Below, piece by piece: positions 45,012 through 54,657 of a stretch of DNA of 64,000 nt (positions are counted from its first letter, which is position 1; every line of letters begins with the position of its first letter). This stretch comes from Roseovarius albus (GTDB taxonomy: Bacteria; Pseudomonadota; Alphaproteobacteria; Rhodobacterales; Rhodobacteraceae), in contig NZ_FWFX01000013.1 in assembly GCF_900172335.1 (NCBI RefSeq), forward strand, positions 62,001 through 126,000. Direction: 5' to 3'. Made by a program: the position numbers and the translations under genes. The notes under the pieces are model-generated. The model did no database searches. It saw only the letters and a program-made list of their open reading frames with translations, and was not told where the DNA came from.

Positions 45012-45943
45012 AAACTTCCGCACTCGCGCTCGGCCTGTTCATCATCGCCGGATCGGCTCTGGCTGAAACCACCGTTCAAAGCTGTGACCGCGAGGTCAGT
45101 TTTGACACGCCACCCAAGGCCGCCATTTCCAACGATGTGAACCTGACCGAAATGATGCTGGTTCTGGACCTTGCCGACCACATGGTGGGCTACACCGGCA
45201 TTTCAGGCTGGAAAACGCTGGACAAAGAAATGCGCCATGGCATCGACGCCCTGCCAGAGCTGTCCGCCAAATACCCGTCCAAAGAGGTTCTGGTCGGGGC
45301 CGATGCCGACTTCTTCTTCGCCGGCTGGAACTATGGCATGAAAGTCGGGGGCGAAGTTACGCCCGAAACCCTCGCCCCGTTTGATATCAAGGTCTATGAG
45401 CTGACCGAAAGCTGCATCCACATCGGCGAAAAAGCCAAGGTCAGCATGGATGATATGTACAACGACCTGATGAATCTCGGCAAAATCTTTGCTGTCGAAG
45501 ACAAGGCCGCCGAACTGATCGATGGCTATAAGGCCGAACTGGCAGACTTCACCGCCTCCCTGAACACCGGCGCCGACCCTCTTCGGGTTTTTGTCTATGA
45601 CAGCGGCGAAGACACACCTTTTACTGCCGGGCGCTATGCCATGCCCACCGCCCTGATCGAAACGGCAGGCGGCAAGAACATCATGGATGATTTTGAAAAG
45701 AGCTGGGCGACCGCCACATGGGAAGAGGTGGTCGAACGCAACCCCGAGGTTGTGGTGATCGTAAACTACGGCAATGTCACCGCCGAAGAAAAACGCGCCT
45801 TCATGATGAACAACCCCGCTTTCGCTGATATCGACGCAGTAAAGAATGACCGCTTCGTCGTTCTGGAATATGTCGAGGCCACCCCCGGCCCGCGCAACAT
45901 CAAGGCAGTTCAGAAGCTCGCCCAAGGGTTCTGGGGCGAATAA
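45008..45943 (+). CDS. btuF: Periplasmic cobalamin-binding protein (BtuF-type)
   Basis: A 311-residue class III binding protein with a signal peptide cleaved after GSALA (residue 19). Two alpha/beta lobes are joined by a long helix: the N-lobe includes KAAISNDVNLTEMMLVLDL and VGADADFFFAGWNYG, the C-lobe FVYDSGEDTPFTAGRYAMP and NPEVVVIVNYG. It would hand cobalamin to BtuCD. Its ATG overlaps the btuD stop, its stop overlaps btuC, and the set is led by the B12 riboswitch. Ligand specificity is taken from that riboswitch; a cobinamide or siderophore ligand is possible. Confidence 0.85.
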   Translation: MKTSALALGLFIIAGSALAETTVQSCDREVSFDTPPKAAISNDVNLTEMMLVLDLADHMVGYTGISGWKTLDKEMRHGIDALPELSAKYPSKEVLVGADADFFFAGWNYGMKVGGEVTPETLAPFDIKVYELTESCIHIGEKAKVSMDDMYNDLMNLGKIFAVEDKAAELIDGYKAELADFTASLNTGADPLRVFVYDSGEDTPFTAGRYAMPTALIETAGGKNIMDDFEKSWATATWEEVVERNPEVVVIVNYGNVTAEEKRAFMMNNPAFADIDAVKNDRFVVLEYVEATPGPRNIKAVQKLAQGFWGE

Positions 45944-46974
45944 TGCCAAGGGGACAATCTCACCAACCTATGCCCTTGTGGTTGGTCACCTTTGGGTGTC
46001 TCATTGCCTTGGGGTTGTCCCTCTCCTTTGCCATTTCAGTGGGTGCGGTTGCCGTGCCCATTGCCACCGTCTGGGATGTGTTCTTCCATAAGATCGGTTT
46101 TGATGTGGGCGAACCAACGTGGTCCAAGGGCCGCGCTGCCATCGTCTGGGAAATCCGGTTCCCCCGAGCCCTACTGGCAGTGATGGTCGGGGCCGGGCTG
46201 GCCATTGTCGGGGCCTCGCTGCAGGCTGTCACCCGCAATCCACTTGCCGATCCGCACCTTCTAGGCATCTCATCAGGTGGGGCGTTTGGTGCCATTCTGG
46301 CGCTCTTGCATACCGGGCTGTTTCTGGGCCTTTTAACCGTGCCCTTGCTGGCCTTTTTCGGCGCGCTTGCGGCAACAATCTTGGTTTTGACCGTTTCCCA
46401 TTTCACAGCGTCCACCACCGCGGATCGACTGGTGCTCACCGGTGTGGCCGTGTCGTTCATCATCATGGCCGGTGCGAATATCCTGATCTTTCTCGGCGAT
46501 CCGCGGGCGACCCATACGGTGGTGTTCTGGATGCTTGGAGGGTTGGGCCTCGCGCAATGGTCGCATCTGATCTACCCGCTGGTGATCCTGATGCTGTGCG
46601 GCGCTTGGCTCTGGCTGCAAGCCCCCAAACTCAACGCCATGACCGTTGGTGATGAAACCGCCTCCACGCTCGGCATCCCCGTGGCCCGCTTTCGCCTTGC
46701 CGTCTTTGTGTTCGGGGCGTTGATCACCGGTGTGATGGTCGCCTTTTCTGGTCTCATCGGCTTTGTCGGCCTGATGGTCCCGCACATCGTCCGCTTGCTG
46801 GTGGGGGGCGGTAACACCCGCGTTCTGCCTGTCTCTGCTCTGATTGGCGGGATCTTCCTGCTCTGGGCCGATATCGCCGCCCGCACTGTCATCGCCCCCG
46901 AAGACATGCCCATCGGAATTGTCACAGGGCTGATCGGCGGGCTGTTCTTTATCGTTTTGCTACGCTGCAAGTAG
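45943..46974 (+). CDS. btuC: Cobalamin ABC transporter permease (FecCD/BtuC family)
   Basis: A 343-residue permease with about ten membrane helices. Family motifs are FPRALLAVMVGAGLAIVGAS, QAVTRNPLADPHLLGISSGG and GFVGLMVPHIVRL (coupling region). Start overlaps the btuF stop (TAATG). Last gene of the riboswitch-controlled operon; no TonB-dependent outer-membrane receptor gene is present in the window. Confidence 0.92.
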   Translation: MPRGQSHQPMPLWLVTFGCLIALGLSLSFAISVGAVAVPIATVWDVFFHKIGFDVGEPTWSKGRAAIVWEIRFPRALLAVMVGAGLAIVGASLQAVTRNPLADPHLLGISSGGAFGAILALLHTGLFLGLLTVPLLAFFGALAATILVLTVSHFTASTTADRLVLTGVAVSFIIMAGANILIFLGDPRATHTVVFWMLGGLGLAQWSHLIYPLVILMLCGAWLWLQAPKLNAMTVGDETASTLGIPVARFRLAVFVFGALITGVMVAFSGLIGFVGLMVPHIVRLLVGGGNTRVLPVSALIGGIFLLWADIAARTVIAPEDMPIGIVTGLIGGLFFIVLLRCK

Positions 46975-47227
46975 ACGATAGTCCCTTCGCTCGACAATGC
47001 CGCACGGAGCAAAACCAAGAAAAACTGGCATCTGAGCCCTTGATAGACTCACTTGCCATCTGTATCTGATCTTTATGACACGGATTATTGACATGGATGA
47101 CCGCGCGCGCCTGCCTTGGCGCTTTTTTGGCGCGACTCTGACCATTCTGGCTTGCCTATAAGGCTCAGAGTAAAATCTGGCCATCTTTGTCACACCTGAA
47201 TTCCACTGAATAAATCGGAGAGGACCC

Positions 47228-48631
47228 ATGTCCCCCAAAACACTCTATGATAAAATCTGGGATGCCCACGTCGTTCACGAGGCTGATGACGGCACCTGTC
47301 TTTTGTATATTGACCGGCACCTGGTTCACGAAGTCACCAGCCCGCAGGCCTTTGAAGGGCTGCGTATGGCAGGCCGCCCGGTCCGCGCGCCGGAAAAAAC
47401 CATCGCCGTGCCAGATCACAACGTGCCCACCACGCTGGACCGTGAAAAAGGCATCGACAACGAAGAAAGCCGCATTCAGGTCGAAGCGCTGGACAAGAAC
47501 GCCAAGGATTTTGGCATTCACTACTACCCGGTGTCTGACGTCCGTCAGGGCATCGTGCACATCGTCGGCCCCGAGCAAGGCTGGACCCTGCCCGGCATGA
47601 CCGTTGTTTGCGGCGACAGCCACACCGCAACCCACGGTGCCTTTGGTGCGCTGGCCCACGGCATCGGTACGTCCGAGGTGGAACACGTTCTGGCCACGCA
47701 GACGCTGATCCAGAAGAAATCGAAAAACATGAAGGTCGAAATCACCGGGCAACTGAACCCCGGTGTGACCGCCAAAGACATCACTCTTGCCGTCATCGGT
47801 GAAACCGGCACGGCTGGTGGCACTGGCTATGTGATCGAATACTGTGGTGAGGCCATTCAGGCGCTGAGCATGGAAGGTCGGATGACCGTCTGCAACATGG
47901 CGATTGAGGGCGGCGCACGCGCTGGCTTGATCGCGCCAGACCAAACCACCTATGACTATGTCAAAGGCCGGGCACATGCCCCCAAGGGTGCACAATGGGA
48001 AGCGGCCCTGAACTGGTGGAAAACCCTTTTCACTGAAGATGGTGCTCACTTCGACAAGGTCGTCACCATCAAAGGCGAAGACATCCAGCCGGTTGTGACC
48101 TGGGGCACCTCGCCCGAGGACGTCCTGCCGATCACTGCATCGGTCCCTAGCCCCGAAGATTTCGAAGGCGGCAAGATCGACGCGGCCCGCCGCTCGATCG
48201 AATACATGGGGCTGACTCCCGGTCAGAAACTGACTGACATCGAGATCGACACTGTCTTTATCGGCTCTTGCACCAACGGCCGGATCGAAGATCTGCGTGC
48301 CGCCGCCGAAGTGCTGAAAGGCAAAAAGGTCAAAGACGGCATGCGTGCCATGGTCGTACCCGGCTCGGGCCTAGTTCGTGCTCAAGCCGAGGAAGAAGGC
48401 CTTGCCGATGTCTTCCGCGACGCGGGCTTTGAATGGCGTTTGGCCGGCTGCTCCATGTGTCTGGCGATGAACCCTGATCAGCTGTCCGAGGGCGAGCGCT
48501 GCGCCTCAACTTCGAACCGCAATTTCGAGGGACGTCAGGGTTACAAAGGCCGCACCCATTTGGTCAGCCCCGCCATGGCAGCCGCTGCTGCTTTGACCGG
48601 GCATCTGACCGATATTCGCGATCTGATCTAA
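47228..48631 (+). CDS. leuC: 3-isopropylmalate dehydratase large subunit
   Basis: A 467-residue aconitase-superfamily protein that with LeuD isomerises 2- to 3-isopropylmalate in leucine synthesis. The [4Fe-4S] ligands are the Cys in FIGSCTNGR and the pair in [10 protein letters not shown]. Other landmarks are [13 protein letters not shown] and [19 protein letters not shown] precedes the ATG. Separated from leuD by 346 bp that contain several hairpins and a tiny membrane-peptide gene. Confidence 0.97.
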   Translation: MSPKTLYDKIWDAHVVHEADDGTCLLYIDRHLVHEVTSPQAFEGLRMAGRPVRAPEKTIAVPDHNVPTTLDREKGIDNEESRIQVEALDKNAKDFGIHYYPVSDVRQGIVHIVGPEQGWTLPGMTVVCGDSHTATHGAFGALAHGIGTSEVEHVLATQTLIQKKSKNMKVEITGQLNPGVTAKDITLAVIGETGTAGGTGYVIEYCGEAIQALSMEGRMTVCNMAIEGGARAGLIAPDQTTYDYVKGRAHAPKGAQWEAALNWWKTLFTEDGAHFDKVVTIKGEDIQPVVTWGTSPEDVLPITASVPSPEDFEGGKIDAARRSIEYMGLTPGQKLTDIEIDTVFIGSCTNGRIEDLRAAAEVLKGKKVKDGMRAMVVPGSGLVRAQAEEEGLADVFRDAGFEWRLAGCSMCLAMNPDQLSEGERCASTSNRNFEGRQGYKGRTHLVSPAMAAAAALTGHLTDIRDLI

Positions 48632-48794
48632 CGCAACGTCATGTTCACGAAAGCTGATCCCACAGTGATGACACGTGTAGCACAGCCCTCTTTTGCAGGG
48701 CTGTTGGCGTCACCATGTCAGTCTCAGCCGCGGCATTCTGCTGCGGCACGCACCGCACTTCAACCTGTTTGGAGCGCCGGAAAGGAGACTAACC

Positions 48795-48878
48795 ATGGTA
48801 CGTGTATTACTGCCGACAATCGTTGCTTTCGTAAGCCTGATGAGCCTTTGGGCCGTAACCGCAAACGTGATTGCATAA
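48795..48878 (+). CDS. 27-residue hydrophobic peptide between leuC and leuD
   Basis: A small frame, MVRVLLPTIVAFVSLMSLWA followed by VTANVIA, forming one predicted membrane helix. AAAGGAG lies seven bases before the ATG, a strong ribosome site. It is flanked by inverted repeats: ACAGCCCT/AGGGCTGT at 48682-48704 and a stronger hairpin at 48912-48942. No known family. It could be a real small membrane protein, or a leader peptide. It has five leucines out of 27, not clustered, so classical leucine attenuation is not obvious. Confidence 0.5.
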   Translation: MVRVLLPTIVAFVSLMSLWAVTANVIA

Positions 48879-48911
48879 ACGCCTTAGGCTCTCAAACCCA
48901 ATCTCATCAGA

Positions 48912-48949
48912 ACATCTGCTGGTCTGACCGACCAGCAGGTGTTTCTGTT
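48912..48949 (+). terminator. Strong hairpin upstream of leuD
   Basis: A 13-bp stem with one G-T pair (ACATCTGCTGGTC with GACCAGCAGGTGT, five-base loop) is followed by TTCTGTTT. It resembles a Rho-independent terminator and ends 30 bases before the leuD start. It may terminate transcripts from leuC and the small peptide or attenuate entry into leuD. Confidence 0.65.
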
Positions 48950-48977
48950 TAATCATCGCTCTGGAAAGGACGATAGA

Positions 48978-49583
48978 ATGGACAAATTCGAAAAGCTGCA
49001 CGGCATCGCCGCGCCCATGCCTTTGGTCAACATCGACACGGATATGATCATCCCAAAGGTATTCCTGAAAACCATCAAACGCTCAGGTCTGGGCGTGAAC
49101 CTGTTCGACGAAATGCGCTATGATCGCGAAGGCAACGAATTGCCTGACTTTGTTTTGAACAAACCTCAGTACCGGAATACGCAAATTCTGGTTGCTGGTG
49201 ACAACTTCGGGTGTGGCTCATCGCGCGAACACGCTCCTTGGGCCATTGCGGATTTCGGTATCAAATGTGTGATCTCGACCTCATTTGCAGACATCTTTTA
49301 CAATAACTGCTTCAAGAACGGCATTTTGCCTATCGTCCTAGAACAGCATCATGTCGATTTAATCATGGAAGATGCAGGAAAAGGTGAAAACGCGCGGATT
49401 ACCGTGCATCTGGAAACTCAGGAAATCACCACCTCGGATGGCGAAGTTATCGCCTTCGAAGTTGATGCATTCAAAAAGCATTGCTTGCTGCACGGGTTGG
49501 ATGACATCGGTTTGACTATGGAAAAAGAAACGCACATTGATGCGTTCGAAGACCACCACGGCACGCATCGCCCCTGGGTCTGA
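48978..49583 (+). CDS. leuD: 3-isopropylmalate dehydratase small subunit
   Basis: A 201-residue swivel domain of isopropylmalate isomerase. Landmarks are [18 protein letters not shown] near the start, [17 protein letters not shown] (substrate loop) and [17 protein letters not shown]. The ATG at 48978 has AAGGA eight bases upstream; an upstream in-frame start at 48939 falls inside the preceding hairpin. A terminator follows. Confidence 0.97.
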   Translation: MDKFEKLHGIAAPMPLVNIDTDMIIPKVFLKTIKRSGLGVNLFDEMRYDREGNELPDFVLNKPQYRNTQILVAGDNFGCGSSREHAPWAIADFGIKCVISTSFADIFYNNCFKNGILPIVLEQHHVDLIMEDAGKGENARITVHLETQEITTSDGEVIAFEVDAFKKHCLLHGLDDIGLTMEKETHIDAFEDHHGTHRPWV

Positions 49584-49619
49584 TTCCTTAGGTTGAATTT
49601 CACGATACGCGAAAAATCG

Positions 49620-49651
49620 CCGCCTGCTCGCCCGCAGGCGGTGTTTTGTTG
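49620..49651 (+). terminator. Rho-independent terminator after leuD
   Basis: CCGCCTGC-TCGCCC-GCAGGCGG (49620-49641) followed by TGTTTTGTT, 36 bases after the leuD stop. Confidence 0.85.
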
Positions 49652-49974
49652 ACGGCATTCTCTCGGAAACAGTATGTTGCGCTCCAGCACCCTAATCCAC
49701 CATCAATATTAGGGCTCCAATGACACTCAACCACCACATGAGGTAGGCCAACACAAGATTGCCCCATTTCTGTACCTAAATTGATGCATTCTCGCACCAG
49801 GCTGTTCATCGATTCGCCCAAAACCTGAAGTCTTTATTATCAAAGTCTTGAGCCGAAAAGCGAAAGTAAGCAAACTTGACCGAGAAACATAGTAGCCGCC
49901 AATTGTGGCACGCACAAAATGGGACAGTGGCACAAACGTGCTATGCGGCAAGCCAGTTCGAAGGGAAACGGGCA
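49652..49974. other. Intergenic region between leuD terminator and membrane-protein gene
   Basis: These 323 bases are AT-richer than the flanks and show no coding frame with a ribosome site in either direction. They probably hold the promoter of the membrane-protein/EEP-protein/leuB group. No recognisable RNA or operator. Confidence 0.4.
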
Positions 49975-50814
49975 GTGATTCCACGTTTAATGAGTGCATT
50001 GTTGCGTTCCATGCTGGTGGCCTTGTTGATTGCAACGCCCTCACTGCTTTTAGTGAATACCCGTACTGACACAGCACAGGTTGTCGTGGTTCTCGCCATC
50101 CTCGCATCTGTGCTCACATTCATCGAATATTACGGGCGCTTCCCCAGCTTTATAGACTTTCGTTTTGCCGCTCCCGTCAACCGGCTGAAGTTCAGCGCGC
50201 TGTTTATCACGGTCATTTTGCTTTCGCTGATTCTGCGGGGGCAAACCAACCCGACGGGTTGGACCACTATGATCACCACAGTTGGTGACGGCCTTGGTCG
50301 GGCAATGGATTTCCCTTATTCGCCAGTACGCCTCGTCGTTTTAATGCTTCCTAGCGACACAGATGCCCACACAATTGCTCTGGTCCGTACGGCTGCAGGC
50401 ATCTCTTACATGGTGTCTTTCACTATGATGTTCGTCTTCTTGTCGATGGTCCGCTTGTTTGACTGGCCGGTTCGCCGAGGAGCCTTCAACGTCTGGATCA
50501 ACCTGCCGCTGTTCGACCCGACCCGTGGCGATGTGCTGGAACGCCTGAAACGCGATGCAACCCTTAACCTTGTGTTAGGGTTTTTGCTGCCATTCTTGAT
50601 TCCGGTCGCGGTGAAGGCAGCCTCAAGCACGATCGATCCGCTTTCATTGAACCATCCACAGACGCTGATTTGGACAATGACAGCATGGGCCTTCCTTCCC
50701 GCCAGCCTTCTGATGCGCGGCATCGCCATCAGCCGCATCGCCGAGCTGATCGAGGAAAAACGTCGCCGCGCCTACGCCCAACAAACCGAAGCCAAGGCCT
50801 TGCAAAGCGCCTGA
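49975..50814 (+). CDS. Integral membrane protein of unknown function
   Basis: A 279-residue protein with about six hydrophobic helices, starting with SALLRSMLVALLIATPSLLL and ending in a charged cytoplasmic tail (EEKRRRAYAQQTEAKALQS). The GTG at 49975 has AGGGA upstream; ATG 49990 is the alternative. No domain recognised. Its stop overlaps the CTG at 50811 used here as the start of the next gene, indicating translational coupling. Its place next to leuB is probably conserved in related genomes, which I could not check. Confidence 0.7.
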   Translation: MIPRLMSALLRSMLVALLIATPSLLLVNTRTDTAQVVVVLAILASVLTFIEYYGRFPSFIDFRFAAPVNRLKFSALFITVILLSLILRGQTNPTGWTTMITTVGDGLGRAMDFPYSPVRLVVLMLPSDTDAHTIALVRTAAGISYMVSFTMMFVFLSMVRLFDWPVRRGAFNVWINLPLFDPTRGDVLERLKRDATLNLVLGFLLPFLIPVAVKAASSTIDPLSLNHPQTLIWTMTAWAFLPASLLMRGIAISRIAELIEEKRRRAYAQQTEAKALQSA

Positions 50815-51869
50815 TCGGCTTTTGCCTTACAATCCTTACACTTCTGTTGTGCTGCACTTCAGCATCGGCAGACTCGGTCCGCATAGCAACCTACAACACC
50901 GACCTCTCCCGTAACGGTCCCGGGCTTTTGCTGCGTGATATTCTACGGGGGAACGACCCGCAAGTCGCCGCCGTCGCAACGGTCATCACAAGAAACCAGC
51001 CAGACATCCTGCTGTTGCAAGCGGTCGACTACGATCTTGAGCTGTGCGCCCTCAAAGCCTTCAACGCCACCCTGACGGCAGCAGGCGTGCACTATCCGCA
51101 TATCTTTGCTTCCCAGCCCAATACTGGGATGCACACCACCTTTAACATGAATTTGGACGGGCACACCGGCGGACCCAAAGATGCGCAAAGCTATGGGGAA
51201 TTCTCCGGTCAAAGCGGTATGGCTATTCTGTCACGCTTTCCCATCCAGAGAGAGCCGATTCAGGATTTCTCGGCCATGCTCTGGAAAGACACTCCTGATG
51301 CTTTGCTGCCCGATATGCCAACGAAGGTTCGAAACCACCAACGCCTGTCCTACGTCTCGCACTGGATAGTCCCGATAACTGTTGGCAAGCAAACTCTGAA
51401 CCTGATGGCTTTTCATGCCAGTCCTCCTGTGTTCGATGGCCCCGAAGATCGTAATGGCAGGCGCAACCATGACGAAATTCGGTTCTGGCAGCACTACCTT
51501 GATGGCGCATTCGGCGCTGTGTCCAAAGGCAGCTTCATCATCATCGGCGACGCAAATCTTGACCCGGTTGACAGCGAGGGGCGCAAACGCGCCATTCAAT
51601 CCCTGCTGAAAGATCCTCGTTTGCAAGACCCGGCGCCGCAGCGCAGCTTCCCGATTTCTACGCAACCCGGACAATACGGTGACCCAATGCTGGACACGGT
51701 TCATTGGCCTCAACTGGACACCATGCGCGTTGACTACATCCTGCCCTCTGTCGATCTGCGCGTCACTGCATCAGGCGTCTACTGGCCCGATGAAACCACC
51801 CCTGAAGGTCAAACCGCCCTCACCGCCAGCCGTCACCGGCTGGTTTGGGTCGATATTGCGCTCGATTGA
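50811..51869 (+). CDS. Secreted endonuclease/exonuclease/phosphatase-fold protein with CTG start
   Basis: A 352-residue protein whose signal peptide (IGFCLTILTLLLCCTSASA) directly follows a CTG codon overlapping the upstream stop. No ATG, GTG or TTG lies close in this frame; the nearest upstream start (50685) would bury the signal peptide. EEP-fold motifs are IATYN near the mature N-terminus, GDANLDPVD and ASRHRLVWVDI. The position of the metal-binding Glu reads LLLQAVDYD instead of LQE, so the canonical ligand is missing. The fold covers nucleases and phosphodiesterases; with that residue gone, activity is uncertain. Periplasmic or secreted. Confidence 0.75.
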   Translation: MIGFCLTILTLLLCCTSASADSVRIATYNTDLSRNGPGLLLRDILRGNDPQVAAVATVITRNQPDILLLQAVDYDLELCALKAFNATLTAAGVHYPHIFASQPNTGMHTTFNMNLDGHTGGPKDAQSYGEFSGQSGMAILSRFPIQREPIQDFSAMLWKDTPDALLPDMPTKVRNHQRLSYVSHWIVPITVGKQTLNLMAFHASPPVFDGPEDRNGRRNHDEIRFWQHYLDGAFGAVSKGSFIIIGDANLDPVDSEGRKRAIQSLLKDPRLQDPAPQRSFPISTQPGQYGDPMLDTVHWPQLDTMRVDYILPSVDLRVTASGVYWPDETTPEGQTALTASRHRLVWVDIALD

Positions 51870-51951
51870 CCGCATAAAACCCCACATTCCTTGACCCTTC
51901 CAAGGCTTCGCGCTAGGCCCTGCAAAACCATTGCGACGACAAGGATTCCCC

Positions 51952-53058
51952 ATGAGCACCAATACCCTTCTCATTCTTCCCGGTGACGGCATCGGCCCCG
52001 AGGTCATGGCCGAGGTTCGCAAGGTCATCAACTGGTTCGGTGAAAACCGTGGACTAAAGTTTGACGTCAGCGAAGATCTGGTTGGTGGTGCCGCTTATGA
52101 CGCCCACGGCGTGCCTTTGCACGACGACACCATGGCCCGCGCGCAAGAAGTTGACGCGGTTCTGCTTGGTGCCGTTGGCGGCCCGAAATATGACGATCTG
52201 GATTTCTCGGTCAAACCCGAACGCGGCCTGCTGCGCCTGCGCAAGGAAATGGATCTTTATTCCAACCTGCGCCCTGCGCAATGCTTTGACGCGCTGGCCG
52301 ACTTCAGCAGCCTGAAAAAAGACATCGTCGCCGGCCTCGACATCATGATCCTGCGCGAGCTGACCTCGGGCGTCTACTTTGGCGAGCCTCGTGGTATTTT
52401 CGAGGAAGGCAACGAGCGCGTCGGCATCAACACCCAACGCTATACCGAATCCGAGATCGAGCGCGCCGCCCGCTCCGCGTTCGAGCTGGCAATGCGTCGC
52501 GGTAAAAAAGTCTGCTCGATGGAAAAGGCCAACGTCATGGAATCCGGTATTCTGTGGCGCGAGGTCACAACCCGCGTGGCCAAGGATTACCCTGAGGTGG
52601 AGCTCAGCCATATGTACGCCGACAACGGTGCAATGCAGCTAGTGCGCGCGCCCAAACAGTTCGACGTGATCTTCACCGACAACCTGTTTGGCGACATCCT
52701 GTCCGACTGCGCCGCAATGCTGACCGGCTCGCTCGGCATGCTGCCCTCGGCCTCTCTCGGTGCGCCAATGGCCAACGGCCGCCCCAAGGCGCTGTATGAG
52801 CCCGTCCACGGCTCCGCCCCAGACATCACTGGCCAAGGCAAAGCCAACCCAATCGCCTGTGTTCTCAGCTTCGCCATGGCCCTGCGCTACAGCTTTGACC
52901 AGGGCGACGAGGCGACCCGCCTTGAACAAGCCATCGAAGCAGTTCTGGCCAAAGGCCTGCGCACTGGTGACCTGCTCGGCGCCGAAGGCGGCACCCCCAT
53001 TTCCACCTCAGAAATGGGCGACGCCATCGTCACCGCCCTTCAAGAGAGCTTGGAGTAA
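51952..53058 (+). CDS. leuB: 3-isopropylmalate dehydrogenase
   Basis: A 368-residue homodimeric NAD-dependent enzyme that oxidatively decarboxylates 3-isopropylmalate to 2-oxoisocaproate in leucine synthesis. Landmarks are [11 protein letters not shown] at the start, [13 protein letters not shown], the substrate-binding [12 protein letters not shown], and the family signature with [25 protein letters not shown] lies six bases before ATG 51952. Followed by a good terminator. Together with leuC and leuD it supplies three of the four leucine-specific subunits; leuA is not in the window. Confidence 0.97.
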   Translation: MSTNTLLILPGDGIGPEVMAEVRKVINWFGENRGLKFDVSEDLVGGAAYDAHGVPLHDDTMARAQEVDAVLLGAVGGPKYDDLDFSVKPERGLLRLRKEMDLYSNLRPAQCFDALADFSSLKKDIVAGLDIMILRELTSGVYFGEPRGIFEEGNERVGINTQRYTESEIERAARSAFELAMRRGKKVCSMEKANVMESGILWREVTTRVAKDYPEVELSHMYADNGAMQLVRAPKQFDVIFTDNLFGDILSDCAAMLTGSLGMLPSASLGAPMANGRPKALYEPVHGSAPDITGQGKANPIACVLSFAMALRYSFDQGDEATRLEQAIEAVLAKGLRTGDLLGAEGGTPISTSEMGDAIVTALQESLE

Positions 53059-53083
53059 GGCGCTAAGCACAGCAGCTGGTATA

Positions 53084-53112
53084 GGCGGCCCTATCATCGG
53101 GCCGCCTTCTTC
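53084..53112 (+). terminator. Rho-independent terminator after leuB
   Basis: GGCGGCCC-TATCATC-GGGCCGCC followed by TTCTTC, 26 bases after the leuB stop and ahead of the convergent FAD gene. Confidence 0.8.
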
Positions 53113-53204
53113 ATTACGTGATGAAATTCAACGAAAATCTGCTCCGAGCCCAAATTGTTCAATGCTGCATGCCCTACAAACGTCTGCTCTCCTAAGGAAC
53201 CTTC

Positions 53205-54518
53205 CTAGTTGACGAGTTTTTGGGCGCGTTCAACGATGTCTTCTCGTAGCAGCACACTCGGAGATTCCAACAAGTGAGTAACATTTACACTTAAGCGGTG
53301 AACTTCGGCATCCGCCTCAGCCAGTTTTCGGATTGCCGCTCCCATCTTCCAACGGTCTTCGATATCTGCGGGGCGCTCTCCGACCGTACTTGGGTGTTCT
53401 AGATCACGGGTTTCCATGACAGACCAACCAACTTGATTAAGCGCCTCAGATGCTTCGAAGTATCGCTGCGCGAGACGATCCAAACCACCGGCCAAAGCGG
53501 AACGCATTGCCCGCGCTTGGCCTGCGGACAAGCTTATGCCTTGTCCATACATCGGGTTAAAGCTAGTCACCGCTTCACCCATGGGAATAATCCCCCCTGG
53601 AAACTGTTCCATTCGGTCATAGCGAAGCCAAAAACCCTTTGGGATTTTGTAGGAGCGAAAGTCGGAAACCGGTTTGGCACGGCTCAACTTTTCGTGGATG
53701 ATGGGGTGGGCTAGACCCTTCGTCCATTCAACGAATCCTTCTGCCTCGCGTGGCGCCATGTCGCCGCCTCTGCCATACATGGTCGCAAGCCAAAGCCCGC
53801 CGTCGACGGGTGTTAGATAGGCCGCGCGAGTATTAGGCGGTATTGCAAGCATTAGGCAGGCCCAAGTATCATCTGTCAGATCAGGCGGTGGTTGGAAGAA
53901 CCCAGACGTGTACGACATGCCGATGCCCAGTTCCTGACTTTCGACGTCTCCATAACGGTGATCGACGAGCCAACGCGGCAGAGTCGTAGCACGACCGGAA
54001 CAATCAACGACTAGGTTCGAACTGATTTCAGAACCGATGTCACCCGTTTGAACTTTCACGCCAGACACATCGCCATTACCATCAGTGCAAAACTGCGTAA
54101 ATCGAGTGGCTTCCTTGATTGATACATTTGGCAACGCCAGAACACGCTGGCGTGTTACGTGTTCCAGCAAAGGCCGAGTTACCGACGGTGTTAGGATACC
54201 CACATCTCGAATTGGGGTAGGGCCAGCGGCATCGTGGAACCAGATATCCTTGTTTCTGCGAATTTGAACGGCGCCCGCCTCATAGAGTTCGCTCATGATA
54301 CCTGGCAGAAACTCCTCCATGGCTTTAACTGCATATCCAAGGAACGTATGTACGTGTGCGCCTTGAGGGACTCCTTTTCGAACTTGAGGCGTGCGCGGTA
54401 GATCATCCTTTTCAATGATTATGACCTCAGCAAATTGATCTGCGAGCACAGCCGCCGCCATCAAACCGGCCATGCCTGCCCCAATTACAATTACCCGTTG
54501 CTGTTGTCGGCTTGTCAT
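53205..54518 (-). CDS. FAD-dependent monooxygenase/oxidoreductase
   Basis: A 437-residue flavoprotein. The dinucleotide fold is VIVIGAGMAGLMAAAVLA (N-terminus), and the second FAD motif is MGEAVTSFNPMYGQGISLS (GEA where GDA is usual). LVVDCSGRATTLPRWL is the middle DG-like motif. The domain plan is that of group A monooxygenases and geranylgeranyl-reductase-like enzymes. ATG 54518 has GGGA about eight bases upstream. Codon use is visibly less GC-rich than in the neighbouring operons, which may reflect transfer. It stands alone, convergent with leuB. Substrate unknown. Confidence 0.8.
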   Translation of the reverse strand: MTSRQQQRVIVIGAGMAGLMAAAVLADQFAEVIIIEKDDLPRTPQVRKGVPQGAHVHTFLGYAVKAMEEFLPGIMSELYEAGAVQIRRNKDIWFHDAAGPTPIRDVGILTPSVTRPLLEHVTRQRVLALPNVSIKEATRFTQFCTDGNGDVSGVKVQTGDIGSEISSNLVVDCSGRATTLPRWLVDHRYGDVESQELGIGMSYTSGFFQPPPDLTDDTWACLMLAIPPNTRAAYLTPVDGGLWLATMYGRGGDMAPREAEGFVEWTKGLAHPIIHEKLSRAKPVSDFRSYKIPKGFWLRYDRMEQFPGGIIPMGEAVTSFNPMYGQGISLSAGQARAMRSALAGGLDRLAQRYFEASEALNQVGWSVMETRDLEHPSTVGERPADIEDRWKMGAAIRKLAEADAEVHRLSVNVTHLLESPSVLLREDIVERAQKLVN

Positions 54519-54657
54519 TACTGTGTCCCACATTTCCGTTTGAGACGAAGACTAGCACATTCTTGATTCTTTTTTAGAAGCCTACATTTTCTCTCAAATG
54601 TTGGATGTCCGAATTGTGCGCAAAGCGTAAGTTGGCCCCAGAGTCCTCCTCTCCCAT

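Noticed and set aside
46572..47018. Minus-strand frames over btuC
   Set aside because: Hydrophilic antisense shadows of a membrane permease with intact FecCD motifs.
47075..47161. 28-residue frame and a 5-bp hairpin with T6 upstream of leuC
   Set aside because: No clear ribosome site and no leucine cluster, so not a convincing leader peptide; the hairpin stem is short.
47165..48049. Long minus-strand frame of 294 residues over leuC
   Set aside because: Antisense shadow of leuC, which has full family motifs and a ribosome site.
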